From: Nemertoderma westbladi
Taxonomy: Eukaryota > Xenacoelomorpha > Nemertodermatida > Nemertodermatidae
Reading direction: 5' to 3'
Assembly (NCBI GenBank): GCA_032718475.1
Contig: JAUCBJ010001620.1
Coordinates: forward strand, 1-41,500
Length of the DNA stretch: 41,500 bases
The notes beneath the pieces are model-generated. The model worked only from the letters and a program-made list of their open reading frames with translations. It did not search any database and was not told the DNA's origin. Both the position numbers and the translations under genes were made by a program. Positions 21,865 through 32,404 of the stretch are shown here, one piece after another. Each line of letters opens with the position of its first letter. The first letter of the stretch is position 1.

Positions 21865-22960
21865 TTCTTACTTACTCACTCACTTACTCGCTCGCTCGCT
21901 CACTCACTTACTTTCTTATTTGTTACTATTTATTACTCGCTCACGCACACATTCAATCACCCACTCACTCGCCCACTCACTCGCTCACTCACTCACACTC
22001 ACTCGCTCACTCACACATTCACTCACTCACTCAAACATTCACTTACTCGCTCACCCACACACCCACTCACTCACCTCGCTCACTCACTCACACATTCACT
22101 CACTCACTCACTCACACATTCACTCACTCACACATTCACTCACTCACACATTCACTCACTAGCTCACTCACACATTCACTCACTCACTCGCTCACACACA
22201 CATTCACTCACTCACTCACACATTCACTCACTCATTTAGTTACTTACTTTCTTACTTACCCACTTACTTACTTTCTTTCTTACTTACTTACATAATCACC
22301 TACCGACTTACTTACTCACTCACTCACTTACTTTACTTTACTTACCCTCTCACTTACTTTACTTACCCACTCACTTATTTACTCACTCACTTACTTACTT
22401 ACTCACTTACCTACTTACTTACTTACTGACTCACTTACTTGCTCACTCACTTACATTCTTATTTCACTCACTCTCTCAATCACTCACTCATTCACTCACA
22501 CATTCACTCACTCATTCATTCACCCACTCAATCAGTCACTCACTCAGTCACTCTCTCATTCATTCACACATTCACTCATTCATTCACTCACTCACCCACA
22601 CACTCATCCACTGACCCACTCATTCACTCACTCGCTCGCTCACCCAAACATTCACTCACCCACTCACTCAGTCACTCACTCACACATTCACTCACCCACT
22701 CGCTCATCACACATTCACTCACCTACTCACTCAGTCACTCACCCACTCACTCAGTCACCCACTCACTCACTCACTCGCTCATCACACATTCTCTCACCTA
22801 CTCACTCAGTCACTCACCCACTCACTCAGTCACCCACTCACTCACTCACTCGCTCATCACACATTCTCTCACCTACTCACTCAGTCACTCACCCACTCAC
22901 TCAGTTACCCACTCACTCACTCACTCGCTCATCACACATTCACTCACTCTTATTAACATA
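21865..22960. repeat. CTCA/CTTA tetranucleotide microsatellite with 75-bp higher-order repeat
   Basis: About 1.1 kb of (ACTC)n with interspersed TTAC and ACAC units. From about 22,701 an ordered 75-bp supra-repeat starts at 22701, 22776, 22851 and 22926 (each begins CGCTCATCACACATTC). The Ser-His-Leu-Thr-rich open frames across it are products of the repeat. Confidence 0.95.
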
Positions 22961-23273
22961 CTTTATTAAAATATTAACGACTTTTTAAAAGACTATTTAC
23001 TTCCTTGCTTACTTTAACTTGCCTTTAGAGTTTATAACCCACAGTACAAATTATCCATTGTAGAAAAATTTCTCTACGAAAACCATCGGAGTATATTTCA
23101 AGTTTAGAATAATTACAAAGACAACAGCCCTAATATTCCGATATATTATTACCATCTCATTAAATGATACTCTAGCTGGTGTGGTGGTTGTACGGCAAAC
23201 CCCATATTATTGGAAAGATATGTCTGCATAGAAGGTGTACATTATAAATGTAAAAAAAAAAAAACCTAAGGAC

Positions 23274-24433
23274 GGATCTAGGACACTTCCCCCCCGGACA
23301 CTTCCCCCCCGGACACTTCCCCCCCGCTCAAGTAGGACACTTCCCCCCCGGACACTTCCCCCCCGGACACTTGCCCCCCGGACACTTCCCCCCCAGTTAA
23401 AGTGTTAAAATTAATCTGGGTGCATCAAAGCAATAAACAAAAGTTAAAGATGGTTACAGGACAAGTTGTATCTAGACAAGTTTTTTCAAAATTATAAAAG
23501 AAACATTTGTATAGTAAAATTTGGTTTGTTTTTCTTTTAATTCCTTTAATTCTTTTAATTTCTTTTAATTGGGGGCTGCCGCCCCCAAACCCCCGCTTCT
23601 TTTGTTGGGGGCTACAGCCCCCAAACCCCCGCTTCTTTTTTTTATCGCCCCCAGACCCCGGCATTTCCCTGAGTGCCCGGGGTGAAGGACTTAAGACCAC
23701 TTTGAAATAATTAATTCATGTTTGAATCATCAGATAATAAATTGACTAAGCCTAAAGTGGGAGCTGTATTGAATGTTAACCAATTTAATATATAAATTAC
23801 TACAATATTATATAATTCAACAAAATCCTATTAAAAATATTGCAAGTAACCAGAAAATTTAATATGTAGTGTGTATAATATCTATATAGTATGTATAGTA
23901 ATATGTATATCAATATGTAATGCTGAACACAGAATGCTGAACACAATGCTGGAGAGGTATAATGTTGATTGCAACAATAATATTCGTCCCCATCTGATAC
24001 AATTTGAAGAAGACTATTACATAATAATACCTATAATTAAAACAATTAATTATTATAATTCTATAGTTAGTAAAAACAGTATATCATTCCGGGGATGGAA
24101 TTTATAGGTCATCTAATATAATTAATTGTTTAAAGATTAGCAAACAATACGATGTAATTGCATTGATAAAACCCATAAATAAAACTTGGATATAAAATGT
24201 AAAATCGGGATGCAAAAGATCACTTTCTGAGCTACGAAAGGAAAATTGGATACAACTTATCTGGATACAAGCGGTCCGTTTACCTTACAAAATGAAAAAT
24301 ACGAATGTGCGAAGTTAAGAACAGTCGGGGGGGAAGTGTCCGCAGGGGGGAAGTGTCTGGGGGGGAAGTGTCCGGGGGGGAAGTGTCCTACTTGAGCGGG
24401 GGGGAACTGTCCGGGGGGGAAGTGTCCGAACAC
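23274..24433. mobile_element. Element with TIRs built of GGACACTTCCCCCCC repeats, ~1.16 kb
   Basis: The left end (23281-23394) has seven copies of GGACACTTCCCCCC with the spacer GCTCAAGTA after the third. The right end (24326-24427) has about six inverted copies, again with the TACTTGAGC spacer. CCTAAGGAC occurs just outside on both sides (23265-23273 and 24434-24442) and is a candidate 9-bp target duplication, a length seen in MULE-type elements. The interior has two copies of GGGGGCTGCCGCCCCCAAAC-type hairpin sequence (about 23570-23660) and AT-rich DNA, with no recognisable gene. Confidence 0.7.
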
Positions 24434-24714
24434 CCTAAGGACCACTCTGATACAAAGAGGCCAATGGGCCACAAGACCACACAGTTAGCGCAGATATATG
24501 CTGTAACTGTAAAAAGCAATCTTAGGGCCAGTCAGATACGAAAGCAGTCAATGGGCCACAGGGCCTAGAGGCAACATGTTGCCAAGATGCCACTAATGTT
24601 GCCATAGGGCCACATTTATATGCTGAGAGGTTGCCAATGGGCCACTGCCAATTCTGGGGGGGTGGCACAGTGGCAACATTTATATCAATTATATATATAA
24701 ATATATATATACAT

Positions 24715-25570
24715 AATGAAAATAAAGTAATAGGAAGGCATTTTAAACAACCATATGTTCACTGTTCAGCATGATCCGGTCTCTTAGATACAATTTTGAG
24801 TTGAACGAATTATGTTTTTGACAGACCAATATCAAGCAAGTAAATTTATTTGGAAACAGAGAAACAACATGTTCCTATCTGTTCAACCGTAAGTAGTCAT
24901 CGTTTTATTTAAGCAGGGACGCAAAGCGCAACCCTGTTTAAATACTGTAAGTAAAATTATCACATTGGATACATTTTTGCATATGTGTTTCGCCGGGATT
25001 TGGCTCATCAGCCACACTAACCCGTGCAGGACACATGTTAATCAAACTAACTACACCAAAAAACAGCTAAACACACACACATACATATAAACAAAATAGT
25101 ATTGCATTCCATTATTTTAAGAGACCGGATCATGCTGAACATGGTTGTATAAAATGCCTTCCTATTATTTTATTTTTATTATAAATAGCAACCATGCACT
25201 AGACAAATTATTTCATATAGTGTTGCTAAGGAAATGATTGCTTATTTGATCTGGAATGCAATACTATTTTGTTTATATGTATGTGTGTGTGTTTAGCTGG
25301 TTTTTGGTGTAGTTAGTTTGATTAACATGTATCATGCACGGGTTAGTGTAGCTGATGACCCAAATCCCGGCGAAACACATATGCAAAAATGTAACCAATG
25401 TGATAATTTTACTTACAGTATTTAAACAGGGTTGCGCTTTGCGTCCCTGCTTAAATAAAACGATGACTACTTACGGTTGAACATATAGGAACATGTTGTT
25501 TCTCTGTTTCCAAATAAATTTACTTGCTTGATATTGGTCTGTCAAAAACATAATTCGTTCAACTCAAAAT
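24715..25570. repeat. Interlocked inverted repeats (order A-B-A'-B')
   Basis: B arms: 24793-25111 and 25252-25570, 319 bp each and inverted, with few mismatches. A arms: about 24715-24787 and 25117-25180, inverted, with an 11-bp indel. A' lies in the loop of B, so the two inverted repeats overlap and do not nest. B contains GTTTCGCCGGGATTTGG and a CA-rich stretch; there is no gene. Probably a composite of two non-autonomous transposon copies. Confidence 0.85.
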
Positions 25571-26086
25571 TATAAATATATATAAATATAAATATAGGGC
25601 CTACCTTGGATTCCCTTTTTTTCTCAATAATAGCAAATATTGGAAAGGTCATTCAAGGCCGTTTGGCGACAAAGACCTCAATTTTACAAAAAATGTAATA
25701 ACTCCGCATTTCATTTGGTTTTTTCGAAATCCACGATGCCATATCATGGGATGGAGGACTGGGTCAGGACGGAGGTATTTTTATTAGAAATTTTTGGCAT
25801 TTTCCGAACTAAACCATTGCTAAGATAATATTTACCCACTTGAGAACAGGCAGACAGAGGGACGAATATAATGATACACGGTTGATGTTTGATTTTGCAC
25901 CGAAATAAATGCTGAAGGTCAGTCAACCAATTCTAGTCTCATCCCATACATACATTACAGTTCCATTTTTACTATTTGGTAGACTACATACAAGACAAGA
26001 CAACTATTATAATTATTATTAACTTAAACTTCATAATTACTTTAAATAAAATACCCATCACCAAAATAGTCAATGAAAGGAAAGAG
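25571..26086. other. Intergenic; 3' flank of copy B gene
   Basis: No gene seen. From about 25,960 to 26,086 the sequence is related to the 3' flank of copy A (5440-5457 and 5888-6005) and provides the empty site for the 430-bp MITE. Confidence 0.6.
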
Positions 26087-26734
26087 TTAGCAAAGTCCCA
26101 ACCCAATCAGAGACACAATCATCACACCAACCATTCGACCATATATGGTAGATCCCGCACTGACTGAGGTTGTTGTATCTTCAGACGATGTTTCGGACGT
26201 TTTGGTTGTGGTAACTTCGGATTCGTCGTGATGAAAATCTGAGTGATTCCAATCAATAGAACCGTCGCTATTTTTGTATTCATTTTCCCACTGAACGCCT
26301 GCCTGAACTATGGCTTCACAGGCATCACTTCCCTGGCAACAGAACTTCTGGCAACGTGCCATAGTAATGTCCATAACTGTGATTTCTTCCTGTGTCTCCG
26401 CTGTGTAACTCTCTTGGTCTCCCGTACACTCTTTCTCATTCAAATCTTTGAGACATTCTGACTCGCACATGTAGTATCGTGTGTTTCCCAATACTCGTTT
26501 CATTGGGTTTTGCAGTGGCCCACCCAATACCTGATAGAAGGTGACTGAACAGGTAGCGCAATCTTCACGAATTTCGCCATCGGTTGTCAACGGCTGATTT
26601 TTGAAGTTAATATTTTGGTCTGGGTCGTTTGCGATGCTCGAACCAAAGGAAAGGTCGTCTTTGCATGTTGCAGTACCGGCACCAGCAGTAAGAACTGGTA
26701 GGGCGAATACTGCCCATAGAAGTACTGCTTCCAT
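26087..26734 (-). CDS. Secreted ten-cysteine protein, probably GPI-anchored (copy B)
   Basis: 215 aa from the ATG at 26734; the longer frame upstream begins with TTG and is not a eukaryotic start. It is about 89% identical to copy A by residue (192 of 215, counted by eye), in the same orientation 20 kb away, with all ten cysteines, signal peptide, Ser/Thr stalk and hydrophobic C-terminus kept. Twelve of the 23 differences fall in residues 108-131, around the loop between cysteines 103 and 128. N109 of the NFT sequon in copy A is Ser here (ESYT), so that glycosylation site is absent; the NHS site near 163 is kept. Upstream, at about 26,778-26,812, there are three ~14-bp direct repeats of TCTATGGTGAAAG type that copy A lacks. 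Both copies look functional: open, with the C-terminal signal intact. Function unknown; a surface receptor, adhesion or immune-type role is only a guess. Confidence 0.8.
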   Translation of the reverse strand: MEAVLLWAVFALPVLTAGAGTATCKDDLSFGSSIANDPDQNINFKNQPLTTDGEIREDCATCSVTFYQVLGGPLQNPMKRVLGNTRYYMCESECLKDLNEKECTGDQESYTAETQEEITVMDITMARCQKFCCQGSDACEAIVQAGVQWENEYKNSDGSIDWNHSDFHHDESEVTTTKTSETSSEDTTTSVSAGSTIYGRMVGVMIVSLIGLGLC

Positions 26735-27368
26735 TGAATATAATGCAAACCAATATAATGCTGTTATCGACAATGTCTATGGTGAAAGTCTATGGTGAAA
26801 GTCTATGGTGATATAACCATTTAGGAAACGTTAAGTCCAAATACAAGGGTGAACAGGAATGACATTAAATCGAATCGAATGCAATTTTTCGCTTTTGATT
26901 CCCCATATTTTTCGATTCAAATTCGATTCGGATAAAATTCAACTTTAATTCTTAATCAGCCAAATTATAGTCTATTACTAATTTAATATTATTATAACTA
27001 AAATTTCAAATAAGGATATTCTTATTATAATTCTTGTTTCGATAATTCAAAATTTAAGATAATTGAAAGTGAATAATTGTTTTGTTTTGAAGTGTTTTTT
27101 TATAATTGTTTTTTGACAAAACCTGTTGTACACCGACAATCAGGATACAGCAATTATAATGATATCATAGCCCACATTCCATTCCGGTCATTGACCCCAA
27201 ATGTTAGCCCACGCATTACTGGGCTTTTTTTTTATTTTGTTTGCTAACTTTTAATAATTGATAGGCCTACATTACATGCATAATCTCATAATATTTCGTA
27301 CAATAGATACATTTTATTGCGGTAGCAGACCAAAGAAACATTAAATATTTACCTGCACTCCAGCTGCA

Positions 27369-27435
27369 TGACACCCTACGTTATTATAATTCGTTGTTTA
27401 GACTAAACAACGAATTATAATAACGTAGGGTGTCA
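27369..27435. repeat. Perfect inverted repeat, 32-bp arms, 3-bp loop
   Basis: Arms 27369-27400 (TGACACCCTACGTTATTATA...) and 27404-27435 are exact reverse complements around GAC. The outer end GGGTGTCA is followed by two more AGGGTGTC copies within 45 bp. Not followed by a T-tract that would suggest a Pol III terminator. Confidence 0.93.
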
Positions 27436-27564
27436 AATAGGGTGTCAAAAGTAGGGTGTCTAGGTTCAGTCAAATATTAAAATTGACATCGGAAATAGAA
27501 TCAGACACTAGGAAAACCCCCATATCATAAATTATAGTAAAGTGATGTGCTTTTGTCTGTGAGA

Positions 27565-27612
27565 TTGACAGTCAGACAGACAGACAGACAGAATGACAGA
27601 CAGACAGGCAGT
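27565..27612. repeat. CAGA microsatellite
   Basis: (CAGA)n with small interruptions, about 11 units. Confidence 0.9.
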
Positions 27613-28251
27613 TCAGATATCATCAAACATTAAAACATATATCAGATATAAATTCAGCGTCTACGAAAACCCCTAAATCGTAAATTTTGGTTCGTAAATT
27701 TTGGTTGGTAAATTTTCGCTGGAGTAGTTTATTATATTTTGGCTTATTTTTGAAATTTCCCGCGTTTTACATAAAATTAGCGGGAAGGTTTGAAAACTTA
27801 AAATGCGTTTATCTCAGCATCTTATTTTTCGTGAAATTTCGAAATAAATGTACCTTTTTCTCGAGAACGGCTTGATGGAATAGGCTGAAATTTTCGCAGC
27901 AGGTTTTTAGTAGTGAGACACAATTGTGGAACCTCCATAAACATAATATGTTTAAAACAATTATCAAATGTATTTCTAATATAAACTTCGAAAATGTGTC
28001 ATTTTTGGTGCAATTAAGTGACCCTCAAACAGACACAAAAAAATTCAATTTTTTTTAGGTTCCAGGTGTGTCTCAATAGTTACTCCGACCTTCTGGAAAT
28101 TTTCATGAAATTCCATCTTGTATTTAGTTGTTCTAGAAAGTTTTAAGTACATAACTACAAATAATTCCCCACAAATAAATAAAATGAAATTCTCCATTGT
28201 TCATAATTAGCACTTTAATGTTTTACTGCCCATATTTTATTATTTCCCTGC

Positions 28252-28312
28252 TATCAGGTCTTGAACTAATAACACAAGCAGCTGTCGGTCGATTGAGCTA
28301 CAATTTTGCAAT
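28252..28312 (-). repeat. tRNA-like A/B box pair (possible SINE head)
   Basis: On the minus strand TAGCTCAATCGACCGACAG resembles a Pol III A box / D arm, and AGTTCAAGACCTGATAGC resembles a B box / T arm about 30 bases later. The anticodon arm is not foldable in a standard way, so this is not a functional tRNA. It may be a degenerate tRNA pseudogene or the head of a tRNA-derived SINE; no tail or target duplication was found. Confidence 0.35.
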
Positions 28313-28777
28313 TTGTGTTGTTCTGTTTTCTAGAAATTTTAGTGAGAAAAAATGTGGACTTTTCAGATAAAAATAATTTATTTCACAGACTCGCTGAGAA
28401 AAATTGGCCCGTATTTTCGTCTGGCCCTAAGGCACGTGCCTTATATGCCTAAAGGTTAATCCGGCACTGTGTTTAGTGTTTAAAATAAATATCTATATTT
28501 ATTACCCTGATATTTTGTTATTTTTCCGGTTATTTTAACCCTCGGAACAGGAAAGCCTCGGCTTCCCATACTTTTAGCATACAATAGCTACCGGGATCAC
28601 TCAAACTAAAGCAATTCAGAAGTCGATTGTTTCTACGTGGTAGATATACTTTGCAGCGTTCCGACCTGCAGTAACGACGCAAAGTTATTTTTTTAGCGTT
28701 ACGAGGACAACAATAGCGCTGAAAAGTTGACATAATGTAAAAAAAATCACAAAAATAACGTCGCTAGAAAGGGAACA

Positions 28778-29035
28778 TGTGATATCGCACATTTGATATG
28801 TGATATCGCACATGTGATATCGCACATGTGATATCGCACAATTGATATGTGATATCGCACATGTGATATCGCACAATTGATATATGTGATATCTCACATT
28901 TGATATGTGATATCCCACATTTGATATGTGATATCTCACATTTGATATGTGATATCGCACATTTGATATGTGATATCGCACATTTGATATGTGATATCGC
29001 ACATTTGATATGTGATATTGCACATTTGATATGTG
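28778..29035. repeat. GATATC-rich minisatellite, 18-21-bp units
   Basis: About 13 units. The left part alternates TGATATCGCACATG (18 bp) and TGATATCGCACAATTGATATG units; the right part is a regular 21-bp TGTGATATCGCACATTTGATA array with G to C or T variants at one position. Every unit contains the palindrome GATATC. The minus-strand HISNVRY frame is a by-product. Confidence 0.92.
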
Positions 29036-29648
29036 CGATTCATTTAATTTAGCAATTTTGCAACTGTAGTTATTCATCAACCTTATTGTGATTTATACTT
29101 ATTTTAGGTCAAAATTTATCGTACTTCATGAATTCAGTGCTAAAAATTGTATCAACACAGGTGGTTTATCAAAAATAGTCGAATTACAAATTATGCACCT
29201 GCTCTGCACAAAATGTGAATAAAAGTGTACAAAAGTTTCGTTTCCTGTAGGCACTTCCTATGACCAATAAATTAACATTTCTGAGCATGTACCAAATCAA
29301 AAACAAACCCATTTTCGAATTTTTTTGGTTTCATTTAATTTCACCAGTGTTTCATTCCTCTGTAATGAAATCGATAAAGTTAATCTTGTGATGTCCCATA
29401 CTTTACCTAAAATAGTGAAATTTTTAGTTTATTCACAGAGATGTAACTCAGCCTAATCACCCAGTGGAATGCAAAGCACGTTTGTGTTGCGTCATCGTAT
29501 AAAACAATTAGTTTCATCTTCACTCCCTCAAAAATATCATGGCGGCCAATTGAAAATTGTCCCATACTTTACCATTAAAATGGCGATTATATTAGTGCAC
29601 TGTATTAATGTAATATGTGAAGCCATGAGTGATATAATACTCTAAGGT
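29036..29648. other. Intergenic, no gene seen
   Basis: AT-rich sequence between the minisatellite and the BEL/Pao 5' LTR. No motif recognised. Confidence 0.55.
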
Positions 29649-31744
29649 TGTAAAAGCTTTTGCGTAATTAACCGGTTATTTTCCCTTAAAGTACTCTGTA
29701 GTTGGTTTACCAGGCATAAAAGGGCCGTGTCCTTGCTGTACTGGTGTTTTAGAGGACATAAAAGTCATTTCTTCTGTATTTGTACTTTAGAGGACATAAT
29801 CCGCAATCTCGTGACGCGATAAGCTAGATACTCTTGAAAACAGTGTCGCTACCATGACGACGGCTGACAGCTGATATTGCCACGTCGACATTTCTTTGTT
29901 TCTTTGTTCTCTCGTTGTTCGGTTGACCAATCTGAGCGTTTTTTGTCTCTGTGTTGGAGGTGGATACAGAAACTCAGTAGTTCAGTGTTGTGTTTTTGCC
30001 CAGAGCCTAAGAACACCGGCTTTTGGCACCTCCGTATATCAGCATTCTTTAGCTTTACATTAGTAGGCTTAATTATAGAAAGTATATCTGTTATCTAACC
30101 ATACCAATGCAATTCGAGTTAACATACCATATCTATCCATAAATTACTAATATTACTGCTTTTACTGTCGGTTATTCATTATATTTGTTGATGAAATATT
30201 ATATCGGAATACTGATCAATAGTCAGACACCCCACCTTCTTGATATACTAAAGGTTAGAGAGACCGGTTACAGATAAACGATTGCGACCTATGTTAAGTG
30301 GTTTGAAGTGAATCTAATGCTATTTCATAGGCCCGACATAAATTGTATGTTGCTCTCTTTATACGTGACTAAATTTAGTGAAGGTTGGCAGATTAGTGTG
30401 CAGTATTGTGCAGCATTGTGTATGATTGTAACTGATAACAAAGCATCTCCTAAAGAATGCGCCATATACTTAAATCTATAGCTTTTTCGTTGTGTCTAGT
30501 TTAAGTCATAACTCTGTTTACATATTTAGAGCGCCACGTCCTAAAGGAACTGTTAATATTTCCCGAAAGTGAATAATATTTGTCAGAGATTATATATTAC
30601 GATCAGTCGAATAATGCGGTAGGCTTACACCATCAATCATTAAGCTTCCGAATTCAGTCTCCCGGGTATATCCAGCGGGTGAATGATTGCGCATAGACTG
30701 GCTTCGGCTAATGTAGTGTATCAAATACTCGTCATAAGCTAAAGAATATATATCATCTAAAAGACATCCTAATTTGGCAGGTTAAACTGTCAAAGGTCTT
30801 AAAAGCGCAAACAATAACAGATATTGCTTCTGGATTGCGGTGTAAGCAATCTAGTCGAAAGTACCGGTCGACCGGTAACCAGTAGGCCTGACTGCCTGAT
30901 CATCCGGACCGGTACCTACAGTAGTACAGGTACAGCAGTATTATTTGATTGTGGTATTGTATACCGGTAGGCTGTTTAAGAGATTAGGGACTGTACACCC
31001 CTTGTTTCTTTTGGAGCTTACTTATTTCTGTCAGTTTTATTTATTTGTAAGCCAGTATTGAGCAGAAGGCGTGTAAGCCTGCTCAGATTGTACAGATAAT
31101 TTGTAGGCTTGACTGTTGTCTAACTGTTGTTAAGTCTGAACGGATTGCAGTGTGTGTAGAGCATCTGTCCGATGAAGTGCTAGTTAGGAAAGTAGGGGCT
31201 TCAAGTGCTGTGAGGTAAACCCCCTGTGAAAGAATAAGTCGTACTACTGGGTTAGAACGCATACTAACTAATCATTTCGGAGTCTGCATATACTGTAGTG
31301 TATTTGGGCTTGATAGTAGTCTGCCATCGTTTAGTCTGTACTTTGTTTGTGTAGTCTGTACGGGTAGCGTATAATTTTATTTAGATAATTTGTAGGCTGG
31401 ATAGTTGTCTGGCTGTTGTTGGGTTTGAGGAAATTTTGGTGTGTGTAGAGCATCTGTCCGATAAAGTGCTAAGTTAGGAAAGTAGGGGCTTCAAGTGCTG
31501 TGAGGTAAACCCCCTGTGAAAGAATAAGTCGTACTACTGGGTTAGAACGCATACTAACTAATCATTTCGGAGTCTGCATATACCGTAGTTTGTTTAGGCT
31601 TGATAGTAGTCTGTCAGTATTTGGTCTGCATTTTGTTTGAGTAGTTTGTACGCGTAGCGTAATATTTATTATTCAGAGTTTATGCTATTATTCGCAACAT
31701 TCATTCCCCAAGTTTATTCCTACAGTAATTGTGTTTGTTATACA
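29649..31744 (+). repeat. 5' LTR of the BEL/Pao element (2.1 kb)
   Basis: Begins TGTAAAAGCTTTTGCG and ends TTGTTATACA, with the terminal TG...CA of LTRs. The boundaries come from alignment by eye with the solo LTR at 16721-19001. ACATAAAAG-type TATA-like sequences lie near 29,717 and 29,767. Two ~290-bp direct repeats occupy about 31085-31680. The flank to the left is AAGGT; the matching duplication would be beyond the window. The primer-binding site just after the end (TACCGTTATAGTTAAAC) was not matched to a tRNA. Confidence 0.78.
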
Positions 31745-31940
31745 TACCGTTATAGTTAAACTAACCCCAGTACTACACGACAAATTTTGTAACTGAAAAT
31801 AATCCAGTTAGTTGACCAATAACCTTTGTATTTGATTTATAAAATTTTAACAGAATGCGTACTTAAATTAATGATATTTTAAAATTGTTGTTTGATTTTG
31901 TTCAGAAATTGAAAAGATATTAAAGTCATATGGGATTGTC

Positions 31941-32404
31941 TGTCTGCCATCGTTTAGTCTGTACTTTGTTTGTGTAGTCTGTACGGGTAGCGTATAATTT
32001 TATTTAGATAATTTGTAGGCTGGATAGTTGTCTGGCTGTTGTTGGGTTTGAGGAAATTTCGGTGTGTGTAGAGCATCTGTCCAATAAAGTGCTAAGTTAG
32101 GAAAGTAGGGGCTTCAAGTGCTGTGAGGTAAACCCCCTGTGAAAGAATAAGTCGTACTACTGGGTTAGAACGCATACTAACTAATCATTTCGGAGTCTGC
32201 ATATACCGTAGTTTGTTTAGGCTTGATAGTAGTCTGTCAGTATTTGGTCTGCATTTTGTTTGAGTAGTTTGTACGCGTAGCGTAATATTTATTATTCAGA
32301 GTTTATGCTATTATTCGCAACATTCATTCCCCAAGTTTATTCCTACAGTAATTGTGTTTGTTATACATACCGTTATAGTTAAACTAACCCCGGTACTACA
32401 TCAG
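31941..32404 (+). repeat. Near-identical duplication of the LTR 3' end and start of the leader
   Basis: 31941-32404 repeats about 31319-31785 at an offset of about 623 bp, with only three differences seen by eye (TTTGGT/TTTCGGT, CCGATAA/CCAATAA, CCCAGTAC/CCCGGTAC). It includes the last ~425 bp of the LTR and the first ~40 bases beyond it, so the LTR-internal boundary, and probably the primer-binding site, occurs twice. A ~155-bp AT-rich spacer separates the copies. Confidence 0.88.

Larger units (their letters stand above)
26820..28251. other. Intergenic, no gene seen
   Basis: AT-rich. Contains the perfect hairpin at 27369-27435, three AGGGTGTC copies just after it, a CAGA microsatellite, and a stretch (27650-28200) of transposon-like character without an open frame or visible ends. 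Confidence 0.5.

Noticed and set aside
21838-22969. Ser/His/Thr/Leu-repeat open frames
   Set aside because: Translation of a tetranucleotide microsatellite.
28685-29080. HISNVRY-repeat minus-strand frame (131 aa)
   Set aside because: Product of the GATATC minisatellite; no unique domain at either end.
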